DNA of 64,000 nt from UBA1181 sp963619325 (GTDB lineage: Bacteria > Bacteroidota > Bacteroidia > Bacteroidales > Paludibacteraceae). Below are positions 33,628 through 42,335 of this stretch, one piece after another. The DNA lies in contig CAVEVQ010000009.1 in the NCBI GenBank assembly GCA_963619325.1, forward strand, positions 1 through 64,000. Reading direction: 5' to 3'. The position numbers and the translations under genes are program-made. The first letter of the stretch is position 1. The number at the start of each line of letters is the position of its first letter. A model generated the notes under the pieces. It ran no database searches. It was given only the letters and a program-made list of their open reading frames with translations, and was not told the origin of the DNA.

Positions 33628-34704
33628 TTACTCCGTAACCTTTTCGAATGTCATGCCGTCGAGCAAAGAGACGTACGTTGGGATGGCTTTCCTGATTTCA
33701 TCCAATTTGATATACTCGTCGGCGGTGTGGGAGCGAGATGATTCTCCGGGCCCCAATTTAAGACTAGGAAAATGCATAAAAGCCTGGTCTGACAGGGTTG
33801 GAGATCCGAAGGTGGACATACCTAACTCTAAACCTTTCCTCACGATAGGGAGGTCTGTTGAGATACCCGAAGAGGTGAGACGGAACGAACGAGCTTTCAG
33901 TTCAGACTCCAATTCAACGTCGAGGATAGAGAAGACTTCCTGGTTGGAATAGCAGTCGTTCGTGCGTACATCGATGACGAAAGAGCACTCGTCGGGGACG
34001 ACATTGTGCTGTGTGCCGGCATGCACCATCGTAACGGTCATCTTCACGGGACCTAAAGAAGGAGAGACCTTAGGCAATTGGGCTGTTTGAACCCATTCTA
34101 TATCTTTGATTGCTTTATAGATAGCGTTGACGCCTTCGTTGCGGGCGGCGTGTCCTGACTTGCCTTTTGCCACGCAGTCGACCACCATCAGACCCTTTTC
34201 AGCGATAGCCATCTGCATGCCTGTCGGTTCACCGACAACGGCGAAATCGATAGGCGGAAGGGCGGTGAGAAGTAGCTCCATACCGTTTTTGCCGGACACC
34301 TCTTCCTCTGCGGAAGCCCCGAAAATTAGATTATAGGGTTGCTCTTTCTCTGAAAGGACGAAGAAGGTGTGGAGCAGGGAGACAAGTGGTGCGCCGGCAT
34401 CATTGCTGCCCAATCCGTAGAGCGTGTCGCCCTCTAACGTGGGTTTGTGAGGGTCGTGCTGCCAACCGCTGACGGGGCGTACCGTGTCGATATGCGAGTT
34501 GAGCAGAACTGTGGGTTTGTCCTTGTCAAACCCTTTTGCGACGATCCAAATGTTGTTTTCTAAACGGTTTGTTTCGTAGCCTAACGATTCTATGTAAGTT
34601 TGTAGAAAGTTGGCCACAGATTTTTCATCTCTACTATAGGAGGGGATGGCGATCATCTCCTGCAATAGCGAAATCGCACTTTCTTGCGCTTGTTGGATAT
34701 TCAT
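33628..34704 (-). CDS. M20-family deacetylase (ArgE-like)
   Basis: 358-residue zinc-dependent hydrolase. Metal ligands: LNSHIDTV (His and catalytic Asp), GSNDAGA (bridging Asp), GASAEEEVSG (general-base Glu-Glu), GEPTG and a C-terminal SHTADEYI (His). The M20 dimerisation insert lies near 170-290. Bacteroidetes use such enzymes on N-acetyl- or N-succinyl-citrulline/ornithine in arginine synthesis, which fits the sequence type; no other arg gene is close, so a dipeptidase-like role cannot be excluded. The frame is open to 34755, but a TATCTTTG element at 34739-34746 and the natural start MNIQQAQ favour 34704. First gene of a four-gene unit. Confidence 0.88.
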   Translation of the reverse strand: MNIQQAQESAISLLQEMIAIPSYSRDEKSVANFLQTYIESLGYETNRLENNIWIVAKGFDKDKPTVLLNSHIDTVRPVSGWQHDPHKPTLEGDTLYGLGSNDAGAPLVSLLHTFFVLSEKEQPYNLIFGASAEEEVSGKNGMELLLTALPPIDFAVVGEPTGMQMAIAEKGLMVVDCVAKGKSGHAARNEGVNAIYKAIKDIEWVQTAQLPKVSPSLGPVKMTVTMVHAGTQHNVVPDECSFVIDVRTNDCYSNQEVFSILDVELESELKARSFRLTSSGISTDLPIVRKGLELGMSTFGSPTLSDQAFMHFPSLKLGPGESSRSHTADEYIKLDEIRKAIPTYVSLLDGMTFEKVTE

Positions 34705-34738
34705 GGATGTTATCTTTTCTATCGATTTTGTTAACGCA

Positions 34739-34746
34739 CAAAGATA
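34739..34746 (-). promoter_or_regulatory. Putative -7 element (TATCTTTG) for the M20-rnh-gldA-ybaK unit
   Basis: Minus-strand TAnnTTTG match 35 bp before the chosen start at 34704; the -33 match is off-spacing. Confidence 0.45.
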
Positions 34747-34841
34747 CGAACGCAAAGTGAACTAAGTGCGTATTTGTATAGATAAAAAAGTAATTGCTTG
34801 AAATTTGTTTTTCAAGGCTTTCTTGTTGGCGTTTTAAAATA

Positions 34842-34849
34842 TAATTTTG
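34842..34849 (+). promoter_or_regulatory. Putative -7 element (TAATTTTG) for the PepSY-like lipoprotein gene
   Basis: TAnnTTTG match 25 bp before the ATG at 34874; a TTG lies about 16 bp upstream. It overlaps the TTG at 34847 that would otherwise extend the frame, which argues against that start. Confidence 0.45.
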
Positions 34850-34873
34850 ATAAATCAACATAATTCATTCGAT

Positions 34874-35743
34874 ATGAGAAAAATAAGAAATAAGTTTATA
34901 AGCAACATAGGAGTGTTGGCGTTTTTCGTCGGACTTCTGTCGGGGTGTACATCAGGACAAACGAAGAAAGAAATCTCTTTGCCAGATGCCTCTGTTCAAT
35001 TCATAGAAAACGAGCTGGAACATAAAACCGTATGGAGGATCTCGGAAACAAAGACGATGATGGACTACGAGGTTATCATGACCGATGGCACGGAGGTGGA
35101 GTTTAACCATCAAGGCGATTGGGAGGATATTAACTTCCGAAAGACTGTTATGCCGATGAGTTTTCTGGCTACGCTCCCACAGAAGATGAAAACGTATATT
35201 GAGGAGAATCAACTCATCGAAGAAGTGCACAAGATAGAGAAGAAACGAGTAGGAAGAAAAAGTTTCATCTATCGCATAGAACTGCATAAGCCCAACGATG
35301 TGGAGTTGAGCTTCTCGAAAGATGGGGAGCTGATCAGTGATGATCCCGAGGGCAAAAGGTTACCTTCAGCGGCGAGATCTTTCTTGAACAATCATTTCTC
35401 AAGTCATGATGTCGTTGCGATTGTCGAGGATGTCGATGGTAGTTACAACGTAACCCTTGAAGATGACACGGAAATTAGTTTCTCGCGAAAAGGTGTATGG
35501 TTCGAATTGAGGGTGAGCAAGAAGAATTGCATACCCAATAGCTTGATGAAGCAATTGCCATCCAACATAGACAGGTATGTGAAGACCTACCACGAGAAGC
35601 AATGCATTCGCCGCATTGAGAAGAAAAGCTACGGCTATCGGATAAAGATGAGCAAGCCTAACAACGTGGAGCTGCAGTTCTCAAAGACAGGAGAGTTCTT
35701 AGGTGGCGAGGATAAGAACACTTCTAATGTCGATGTGGAATAG
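34874..35743 (+). CDS. Lipoprotein with two PepSY-like (DUF2874-type) domains
   Basis: 289-residue predicted lipoprotein: signal peptide with basic start (MRKIRNKF) and lipobox LLSGC. Two tandem copies of a PepSY-like unit follow: the first (about 40-155) contains YEVIMTDGTEVEFNHQGDWEDI, FLATLPQKMKTYIEENQ and DVELSFSKDGEL; the second (about 165-275) contains YNVTLEDDTEISFSRKGVWFEL, LMKQLPSNIDRYVKTYH and NVELQFSKTGEFL. Such proteins are common in Bacteroidetes periplasm; function is unknown, though inhibitor or peptidase-regulator roles have been proposed for PepSY. Basic residues in each copy (KIEKK, RIEKK) mark the repeat boundaries. Confidence 0.8.
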   Translation: MRKIRNKFISNIGVLAFFVGLLSGCTSGQTKKEISLPDASVQFIENELEHKTVWRISETKTMMDYEVIMTDGTEVEFNHQGDWEDINFRKTVMPMSFLATLPQKMKTYIEENQLIEEVHKIEKKRVGRKSFIYRIELHKPNDVELSFSKDGELISDDPEGKRLPSAARSFLNNHFSSHDVVAIVEDVDGSYNVTLEDDTEISFSRKGVWFELRVSKKNCIPNSLMKQLPSNIDRYVKTYHEKQCIRRIEKKSYGYRIKMSKPNNVELQFSKTGEFLGGEDKNTSNVDVE

Positions 35744-35762
35744 AGCATAGAAGAAACACAAA

Positions 35763-35793
35763 CTTGTGCAAAATAAAACCTATTTTGCACAAG
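35763..35793. terminator. Perfect 13-bp hairpin between convergent genes
   Basis: CTTGTGCAAAATA (35763-35775) and TATTTTGCACAAG (35781-35793) are exact inverted copies with a 5-nt loop. Neither flank has a long T run on the transcribed strand, so this is a probable but atypical terminator for the PepSY-like gene and the 43-residue gene. Confidence 0.6.
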
Positions 35794-35814
35794 AAAAACG
35801 TAAGTCCCTCATTT

Positions 35815-35946
35815 TTAGAAATAATTGTTAAAAGCCAAATAAGTGATAATCATCAAACAAACAATTTGCAACGCGTATAAAAACAATGCGCCCTTACTGA
35901 TGTAAAACTTGAGTCCTTTGGCCTTTTTCACTTTTCCATTTTCCAT
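35815..35946 (-). CDS. Small single-span membrane protein (43 residues)
   Basis: Starts MENGKVKKAKGLKF, a strongly basic head, followed by one hydrophobic span (about 19-39: GALFLYALQIVCLMIITYLAF) and a short polar end NNYF. The positive-inside rule predicts a cytoplasmic N-terminus. The A-rich leader before the ATG at 35946 (reads TTAAGGGCGAATATT on the minus strand) gives a plausible ribosome site (AAGGGCG). The frame is convergent with the PepSY-like gene, separated by a hairpin, and divergent from ileS. It is not recognised as a named family. Codon content and the membrane pattern favour a real gene, but no homology was checked. Confidence 0.6.
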   Translation of the reverse strand: MENGKVKKAKGLKFYISKGALFLYALQIVCLMIITYLAFNNYF

Positions 35947-36160
35947 AATATTCGCCCTTAAAAAAATAAAAAATAAATAATAGGACAAATATATGAAAAA
36001 TGAATATTAAAATCCAACTTATTGCTATTTTTTACTTGCTTTGTAGTTGTTGTATTCACTGACAATGTCTGCAATATTGTTTCTACTGAGTGTTCCATTT
36101 TCCTTTTTGCAGTAATGAAATAGACATACACAAAGTATGTGATATTAAGCAAAAAATCAC
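35947..36160 (-). other. AT-rich intergenic stretch with a possible gene fragment
   Basis: Between the 43-residue gene and the ileS promoter. On the minus strand a 38-codon open stretch ending at 36025 reads YHILCVCLFHYCKKENGT...SEYNNYKASKK; it has no ATG, GTG or TTG start, so it is at most a remnant or a frame with an unusual start. Otherwise nothing is seen. Confidence 0.3.
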
Positions 36161-36168
36161 TAAATTTG
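36161..36168 (+). promoter_or_regulatory. Putative -7 element (TAAATTTG) for ileS
   Basis: TAnnTTTG match 56 bp before the ileS ATG. No good -33 partner. The leader is short and does not resemble a T-box. Confidence 0.5.
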
Positions 36169-36224
36169 CGGTGGTTTTTTAGCCTTTATTTTCAGAGTTG
36201 ATAAATAAGTACGAGTAATGCGAT

Positions 36225-39200
36225 ATGGCAAAGAAATTCGCTGAATATTCAAAATTTGACCTCTCAGAGATAAACAAGGAGGTTTTGAAACAATGGGATG
36301 AAAAAGATTTGTTTCATAGAAGTATAAGTATCCGCGAGGGGGCTCCTTCGTTTGTTTTTTTTGAGGGACCTCCTTCTGCAAATGGAATGCCGGGAATCCA
36401 TCATGTGATGGCGCGTTCGATCAAGGATATATTTTGTCGTTACAAAACGATGAAGGGATTCCATGTGAAGCGCAAGGCGGGATGGGACACTCACGGATTG
36501 CCTGTGGAATTAGGTGTGGAGAAGGAGCTTGGCATTACAAAGGAAGATATTGGCAAAAAAATCTCAGTAGACGACTATAACGATGCTTGTCGTAAGAACG
36601 TGATGAAGTACACGAAGGAGTGGACAGACCTCACGCACAAGATGGGTTATTGGGTTGATTTGGAGAATCCGTACATCACCTACGACAATAAATATATTGA
36701 AACCCTTTGGTATCTTCTGAAGGAACTTTACAAGAAGGGATACCTATACAAGGGATATACAATCCAGCCTTATTCGCCAGCAGCGGGTACGGGATTGAGC
36801 TCGCACGAGCTGAATCAGCCTGGATGCTACCGTGATGTGAAAGACACAACGGTGGTGGTTCAGTTTAAAATGCTGGATCCCAAACCTGAGATGGCGCAAT
36901 TCGGGACTCCCTATTTTTTAGCATGGACGACGACTCCCTGGACGCTTTCATCCAACACTGCTTTGTGCGTGGGTCCGAACATTGAATATGTTGCCGTTCA
37001 ATCTTTTAATCCTTATAATGGTCAGCCTGCAACCTACGTTGTGGCGAAGGCGTTGTTGAACGCCCATTTCAATCCGAAGGCGGCAGAATTAGCACTTGAG
37101 GATTATAAACCAGGCGACAAGTTGATTCCGTACAAGGTAATTGCCGAGTATAAGGGACCCGACTTGGAGGGCATGAAATATGAGCCACTTTTAGACTGGA
37201 TCATGCCAGAGAATGTGGAAAAGGCGTTTCGTGTTATCCTTGGTGATTATGTGACGACGGAGGATGGTACGGGTATTGTGCATATCGCGCCTACTTTTGG
37301 TGCGGACGATGCCAAGGTGGCTAAGGCTGCTGGCATACCACCTATGCAGTTGGTCGACAAATATGGAAATCTTCGTCCGACTGTCGATTTAACGGGTAAA
37401 TTCTATTTGTTGGCGGACCTTGACCCTGAGTATGTCAAGACGCATATCAATGTTGACTCATACAAAGCATACGAGGGACGTTTTGTCAAGAATGCGTATG
37501 ATCCGAATTTAACGGATAAAGATGAGACGTTGGACATCTCTATCTGTATGGAGTTGAAAACAACAGGGAAAGCGTTTAAGATAGAGAAACACGTCCACAA
37601 TTATCCGCATTGCTGGAGAACGGACAAGCCGGTGCTTTACTATCCTTTGGACAGTTGGTTTATCAAGTCGACTGCGGCAAGGGATAGAATGATTGAGCTT
37701 AACAAGTCGATCAACTGGAAGCCAGAGGCGACAGGTTCTGGCCGTTTCGGAAAATGGTTGGAGAATCTGAATGACTGGAACTTGTCTCGTTCTCGTTATT
37801 GGGGTACTCCTTTGCCAATTTGGAGAAACGAGGAAGGAACGGAAGAAAAATGCATCGGTTCAATAGAAGAGTTGTTTGCAGAGATTGACAAGTCTGTCAA
37901 AGCGGGTTTCATGAAAGAGAATCCTTGGAAGAATTTCAAGGTGGGTGATTATTCGAAGGAAAACTATGATCCTAAGAACATTGATTTGCACAGACCGTAC
38001 ATCGACAGTGTGGTTTTGGTGTCGGACAGTGGCAAGCCAATGAAGAGAGAGACAGACCTGATTGACGTGTGGTTCGATTCTGGAGCGATGCCGTTCGCAC
38101 AGCAACACTACCCATTCGAGAATAAAGATTTGATAGATAAAAAAGAATATTATCCTGCAGATTTCATTGCAGAGGGAGTGGACCAGACCCGAGGGTGGTT
38201 CTTCACGCTCCACGCCATCTCTACGATGATAAAGGACAGCGTCGCTTTCAAAGCGGTTATTTCGAATGGACTGGTTTTGGATAAGAATGGAAACAAGATG
38301 TCTAAACGTTTAGGCAACGCGGTTGATCCATTCGGAGCGATTGAAAAATATGGATCAGATCCATTGCGTTGGTATATGATTACCAATGCGAGTCCATGGG
38401 ATAACTTGAAATTTGACACAGAGGGAATAGAGGAGGTGAAACGTAAATTCTTCGGAACGTTGTATAACACCTATTCATTCTTTGCATTGTATGCCAACGT
38501 GGATAATTTTGACAATAGTCAGTCTCAAGTGCCGATTGAGAAACGTCCTGAAATTGATCGTTGGATTATCTCGCTGTTGAATACTTTGATTAAAGAGGTC
38601 GACGAATGTTACAATGACTACGAGCCAACGAAAGCGGGACGTGCCATTTCTACGTTCGTAACCGACAACCTCAGCAACTGGTATGTTCGTTTGAACAGGA
38701 AACGTTTCTGGGGTGGTGATGGCGAAAGCAAGTTGGCCGCATACCAGACGTTGTACACCTGTATAGAGACAGTCGCCAGGTTGATGGCGCCTATCGCACC
38801 GTTCTATTCAGACAAGTTGTTCTTGGATTTGAACAATGCAACAGGAAGTGATATGAGTGAGTCTGTCCATGTCGCCGATTTCCCTGTATATGACGCTTCT
38901 AAGGTAGACAAGCAGTTGGAGGAGCGTATGCAGTTGGCGCAAGACATCTCGTCAATGACCCTTTCTTTGCGCAAGAAGGAGAACATCAAGGTTCGTCAGC
39001 CACTCAAGCAGATTATGGTGCCAATCTTGGCAGAACATGAGCAGGAGAACGTTGAGGCTGTGAAGAACCTGATTATGAGTGAGGTGAATGTCAAAGAGAT
39101 AAATTTCGTCGATGACTCAGCGGGTATCTTGGTGAAGAGAATAAAGCCAGACTTCAAGAAACTCGGTCCTAAATGTGGAAAGAGCATGAAGACGGTTGCT

Positions 39201-39653
39201 GCACAGTTGCAGAGTCTTGAACAGGATCAGATTGCCAAATTAGAGAAGGAAGGAAGATACGAGGTAGCGGTAGATGGCAATGTTGTTGTTGTCGAGAAAG
39301 GGGATGTTGAGATACTTTCGGAGGATATTCCAGGTTGGTTGGTAGCGAATAATGGCAGTATCACTATTGCATTGGACGTTACGATTACGGATGAGTTGAA
39401 ACGAGAGGGTATTGCACGTGAGTTAGTGAATCGTGTGCAGAACATCCGAAAATCCAGCGGATTTGAGATTACCGATAAGATCAATATTGAGATTGAGAAT
39501 AAGAATGAGATTGTTGATGCAGTCAACGATTTCAAGGATTATATTGCATCTCAGGTGTTGGCAGTAAGCATCAATGTTGTTGACATGGTGGTTGATGGCA
39601 CTGAACTTGATTTTGACGATTTCAAGGTGAATGTTGCAGTAGTAAAAGCTTAA
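36225..39653 (+). CDS. ileS: Isoleucyl-tRNA synthetase (type-2-like)
   Basis: 1142-residue class Ia synthetase that charges tRNA-Ile and edits valine. The HIGH-type signature is GPPSANGMPGIHHV near 50-65; KGFHVKRKAGWDTHGLPVELGVEKELGI is characteristic. The editing domain lies about 200-420 (TTPWTLSSNTAL). KMSKS appears as NKMSKRLGNAVDP near 690. The anticodon-binding region and a C-terminal extension follow; no C-terminal CxxC zinc finger is seen. GWDTHGLPVE and the absent zinc finger point to the IleRS2 type, which is often less sensitive to mupirocin; that consequence is inferred. Monocistronic with its own terminator. Confidence 0.95.
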   Translation: MAKKFAEYSKFDLSEINKEVLKQWDEKDLFHRSISIREGAPSFVFFEGPPSANGMPGIHHVMARSIKDIFCRYKTMKGFHVKRKAGWDTHGLPVELGVEKELGITKEDIGKKISVDDYNDACRKNVMKYTKEWTDLTHKMGYWVDLENPYITYDNKYIETLWYLLKELYKKGYLYKGYTIQPYSPAAGTGLSSHELNQPGCYRDVKDTTVVVQFKMLDPKPEMAQFGTPYFLAWTTTPWTLSSNTALCVGPNIEYVAVQSFNPYNGQPATYVVAKALLNAHFNPKAAELALEDYKPGDKLIPYKVIAEYKGPDLEGMKYEPLLDWIMPENVEKAFRVILGDYVTTEDGTGIVHIAPTFGADDAKVAKAAGIPPMQLVDKYGNLRPTVDLTGKFYLLADLDPEYVKTHINVDSYKAYEGRFVKNAYDPNLTDKDETLDISICMELKTTGKAFKIEKHVHNYPHCWRTDKPVLYYPLDSWFIKSTAARDRMIELNKSINWKPEATGSGRFGKWLENLNDWNLSRSRYWGTPLPIWRNEEGTEEKCIGSIEELFAEIDKSVKAGFMKENPWKNFKVGDYSKENYDPKNIDLHRPYIDSVVLVSDSGKPMKRETDLIDVWFDSGAMPFAQQHYPFENKDLIDKKEYYPADFIAEGVDQTRGWFFTLHAISTMIKDSVAFKAVISNGLVLDKNGNKMSKRLGNAVDPFGAIEKYGSDPLRWYMITNASPWDNLKFDTEGIEEVKRKFFGTLYNTYSFFALYANVDNFDNSQSQVPIEKRPEIDRWIISLLNTLIKEVDECYNDYEPTKAGRAISTFVTDNLSNWYVRLNRKRFWGGDGESKLAAYQTLYTCIETVARLMAPIAPFYSDKLFLDLNNATGSDMSESVHVADFPVYDASKVDKQLEERMQLAQDISSMTLSLRKKENIKVRQPLKQIMVPILAEHEQENVEAVKNLIMSEVNVKEINFVDDSAGILVKRIKPDFKKLGPKCGKSMKTVAAQLQSLEQDQIAKLEKEGRYEVAVDGNVVVVEKGDVEILSEDIPGWLVANNGSITIALDVTITDELKREGIARELVNRVQNIRKSSGFEITDKINIEIENKNEIVDAVNDFKDYIASQVLAVSINVVDMVVDGTELDFDDFKVNVAVVKA

Positions 39654-39673
39654 TTGTAAGAGTATGTCATTAT

Positions 39674-39710
39674 AAAAGGCAGTGTGGATTATTCCGCACT
39701 GCCTTTTCTC
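39674..39710 (+). terminator. Rho-independent terminator after ileS
   Basis: AAAAGGCAGTG and CACTGCCTTTT form the stem, with an additional GGA/TCC pairing near the loop. Located 20 bp past the stop. Confidence 0.88.
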
Positions 39711-39731
39711 TTTTGGAATGAACTTGATAAT

Positions 39732-39772
39732 AAAAAGAGAGCCTTAGAATTTATTCCAAGGCTCTCTTTTTT
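39732..39772. terminator. Second hairpin terminator, bidirectional
   Basis: AAAAAGAGAGCCTT pairs with AAGGCTCTCTTTTTT around a 12-nt loop. On the minus strand it follows the 225-residue lipoprotein gene and ends in T-rich sequence; on plus it backs up the ileS terminator. Confidence 0.85.
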
Positions 39773-39787
39773 GAATCTATGTCTCTT

Positions 39788-40465
39788 TTATTCGTAGTAT
39801 TCGATAGTGCGAGAAGACTCTAAAGTTTCGTTGGTGTCGGAATGATAGACCATGGCAGTTGTCCAATTGCCTTTGGCATCAAAAGCGACATAACTAAAGT
39901 GTTTCGTCGATTTGTATTCTTGTCCCTCACCATAGCCGGATATGATTTTGTCTGTGATGAAGCCGTCTTCTCCGTAGACGCTTTTCTCCGAACTCTTATT
40001 CTCCAATCCATTGACATTCTCGATTAAAAGTCTGTTGTTGTCATCGTAGATGTACTCTCTTTTTACAGTGATGCCAAATTCTTGAAGTTTAAGGTTGCGA
40101 GAGCTGATACGTCCTTTTTCATCGCGTGTGATACAGAAATCAGAATTAGGGGAAGTGCCGTCTGGATTGATTTTGAAATTGTCTATGCTAGTAACTTTAC
40201 CATTCTCGTCAAAAGTGATGACAGAATTCTCTAAGTAATAGTCTATTTTTTTCACCTTACCTTTCACGTCAAAGAGTGCGTAATCTGTAATTCCTTCAGA
40301 ATTTTCTGGTGTGGCAGAAACTGACTCATTGTTGCTTGCGTTATCGATTACTTCGACAGATGAGGAGTCCGCTTGAGAGGTCTCTGCGTTGTTGTTTGTC
40401 CCGTTTGAGCACGCTGAAAGCAGAACCATGGCGGATAAAAACAATTTGATTGTGTGATTCGTCAT
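39788..40465 (-). CDS. Lipoprotein with RHS/YD-like segments, short paralogue
   Basis: 225-residue predicted lipoprotein: signal peptide MTNHTIKLFLSAMVLLSAC. A Ser/Asn-rich linker follows (about 20-65). The body contains ITDYALFDVKGKVKKIDYYLENSVITFDENGKVTSI, KGRISSRNL and YIYDDNNRLLIENVNGLENKSSEKSVYGEDGF, YD-like strand repeats. It resembles the N-terminal half of the larger lipoprotein encoded just upstream (SLFEVQGNVRKVKTITI, YEYVYDGNNRI), so the two are probably paralogues. The frame is open to 40552, but those residues would overlap the upstream gene and precede the signal peptide. Function unknown. Confidence 0.75.
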   Translation of the reverse strand: MTNHTIKLFLSAMVLLSACSNGTNNNAETSQADSSSVEVIDNASNNESVSATPENSEGITDYALFDVKGKVKKIDYYLENSVITFDENGKVTSIDNFKINPDGTSPNSDFCITRDEKGRISSRNLKLQEFGITVKREYIYDDNNRLLIENVNGLENKSSEKSVYGEDGFITDKIISGYGEGQEYKSTKHFSYVAFDAKGNWTTAMVYHSDTNETLESSRTIEYYE

Positions 40466-40508
40466 AATTTTTTGTTTTAAAGTTTTATAAGTAAAGATAT
40501 ATTTTATT

Positions 40509-42173
40509 CTATTTGTTTCTAATAAAACAAACTTCTTTGAATATTTTATCAATAGAGCCGTCGGCTTTCTTTTCGTGAGTTAAAATCTTGAGGATGCCTG
40601 GCTTACAGGAGATTTTTTCAACGATTTTCTCAGTCTCCCGAAGTTCCTCTTCATAGAGGTCTATTGGTTCAACAAGGTATTCCCAGTTTCCGTTGTCATT
40701 GAGTTTCATAACGGCGTAGTGGCTGATATGTTCGTTTACGCCATGGTAGAGGATGCCAAGCTCTTCTTTCCCATCATCGTCTAAGTCGCCGAGATTGCTT
40801 GCGTTGATGGTGTTAATATATTCGAAGAAGACGCTCTTGCTGACGAGGCTGTTAGAATTGCTTTTGTAAAGTTTGACGTTAGGTTTGCCACTGTATATGT
40901 AAAAGCAAGAGGAACTTGGGTCGTTTGCATCAAACTTAGGGTTGTATATCCAGATATGGTCCGAGCAACCTTGTCCGTCGAAGTTGCCGGCAACATCTTT
41001 AAGAAAACTTCCGTCGCGAATGCCAAATTTGAAAGAGAGGTCTTTGTGAGAGAAATAAGAGGAAAAATTATCAAAGAAGTCGTCTATCTTCCAATCATTG
41101 TTTTCTTTTTTGAATTTGAGAACGACGAAATAGGCAAAATTGTCGTCAGACTTAGCGTGTACTAATGCGTAGAGGTCGCCGCAGGCAGACTCAATAACAC
41201 TCTTCACCTGAACTTTCTCTTTTGATACGTTAAAAGCGGTCTTGTATCTTGGCTCGTTGTTGGTGTTTCCGTTCTTCTGCTCGTAAGATTCTTTTGAACG
41301 AAGTGCGTCCAAGAGATTGCGAGAGATATGTTTGTCAATAGCTGCGGCGCATTGGTAGTTCTTTTGAATGTCTGCGATGATATCGGTGATATTGTCGGCA
41401 TTGACATCTTTTCCATTGTGTGCGTCGCAATCGAAATATTCGATATTCCTGTAAATAGGATTGAATGTGTAGGTCGCTTTCACGTCGCGAGGGTCATCTC
41501 CGTTCACGTATGTTTTGTAGCAAGCCTTTTCGATGGCGAGTAGCCAGTTGCCGTGTTCGTCGGCTGCGAGATATTCGTAACTGTAGAGGCTTTCCCATTT
41601 AGAACCTTCTCCTTCACCATGTAGCACCATTTGAGTAATACGATTATTCCCATCGTACACATATTCGTAGACGGAGCGACTATCGATTCCGTGGGAGATC
41701 ATCTTGATCAGTTGACCGTCGCTATTGTAGAAATATTCGTAACCTGCCTTGGTGTATGTGTTCGGGGTGGCCATTGTCTTCCATGTGAAAGAGCTGATTT
41801 TGTCAATCTGGTTGCGTGTTAGTACGAACTGCGTGTTCTGTGAGACACCTTCCCTATCGAACACTGTGGTTTGAGGTTGTGTGACACTTTCGAGCAGACC
41901 ATCTTTGTAGAAGGTGGTGGTGGCTGTGTCAAAATCGACAGGATAGCCATGCTCATTGGTGAGGATGGTGATGGTTTTGACTTTTCTCACATTGCCTTGT
42001 ACTTCAAAAAGGGAGCGATCGTCTATTTCGACAGGACAATCGTTGGCGAGCGATGTGAGTGTGGTGTCTTCTATGAATGAAAAGGGTTCATTTTCGGTGC
42101 GTTTGTCAGAATTAGAACCGCATGCAGAAAGCAGGAGGGTAGCGACCACTGCTGAGGGAAACATTTTGTTCAT
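40509..42173 (-). CDS. Lipoprotein with RHS/YD-like repeats and integrin-like C-terminal half
   Basis: 554-residue predicted lipoprotein (MNKMFPSAVVATLLLSACG, lipobox LSAC). The N-terminal half (about 45-230) carries DDRSLFEVQGNVRKVKTITI, YEYFYNSDGQLIKM, YEYVYDGNNRITQM and YEYLAADEHGNWLL, YD-repeat-like strands shared with the smaller neighbour. The C-terminal half (about 300-520) has calcium-site-like acidic loops (NLGDLDDDGKEELGILYHG; VAGNFDGQGCSDHIW), which recall FG-GAP/VCBS-type beta-propeller blades. Likely a periplasmic or surface binding protein. It sits 43 bp upstream of the short paralogue on the same strand. Function unknown. Confidence 0.75.
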   Translation of the reverse strand: MNKMFPSAVVATLLLSACGSNSDKRTENEPFSFIEDTTLTSLANDCPVEIDDRSLFEVQGNVRKVKTITILTNEHGYPVDFDTATTTFYKDGLLESVTQPQTTVFDREGVSQNTQFVLTRNQIDKISSFTWKTMATPNTYTKAGYEYFYNSDGQLIKMISHGIDSRSVYEYVYDGNNRITQMVLHGEGEGSKWESLYSYEYLAADEHGNWLLAIEKACYKTYVNGDDPRDVKATYTFNPIYRNIEYFDCDAHNGKDVNADNITDIIADIQKNYQCAAAIDKHISRNLLDALRSKESYEQKNGNTNNEPRYKTAFNVSKEKVQVKSVIESACGDLYALVHAKSDDNFAYFVVLKFKKENNDWKIDDFFDNFSSYFSHKDLSFKFGIRDGSFLKDVAGNFDGQGCSDHIWIYNPKFDANDPSSSCFYIYSGKPNVKLYKSNSNSLVSKSVFFEYINTINASNLGDLDDDGKEELGILYHGVNEHISHYAVMKLNDNGNWEYLVEPIDLYEEELRETEKIVEKISCKPGILKILTHEKKADGSIDKIFKEVCFIRNK

Positions 42174-42217
42174 ACTTGATTCATCAAATTATAGTTAATC
42201 ATCCGGTTTACTTCTGA

Positions 42218-42225
42218 CAAAGGTA
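42218..42225 (-). promoter_or_regulatory. Putative -7 element (TACCTTTG) for the two-lipoprotein unit
   Basis: Minus-strand TAnnTTTG about 45 bp before the large lipoprotein start. No good -33 match. Confidence 0.4.
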
Positions 42226-42241
42226 ACGATTAAATTTTCTA

Positions 42242-42270
42242 TTTGAGAAATGTTTTTATTCGTAATTTTG
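42242..42270 (+). promoter_or_regulatory. Putative promoter for the SUMF1-fold gene
   Basis: TTTG (42242-42245), 17-bp spacer, TAATTTTG (42263-42270). Divergent from the lipoprotein promoter. Confidence 0.5.
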
Positions 42271-42335
42271 TAGATTGAGGCGTTGAAGTTGAAAAAATGT
42301 CTTGTCAATTTTAAGAAATAAAAGATAGAAAGTGT

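Noticed and set aside
35958..36152. 64-codon minus-strand frame before ileS
   Set aside because: AT-rich, Tyr/Phe-rich composition with no start context; the alternative frame ending SEYNNYKASKK looks more protein-like but has no start.
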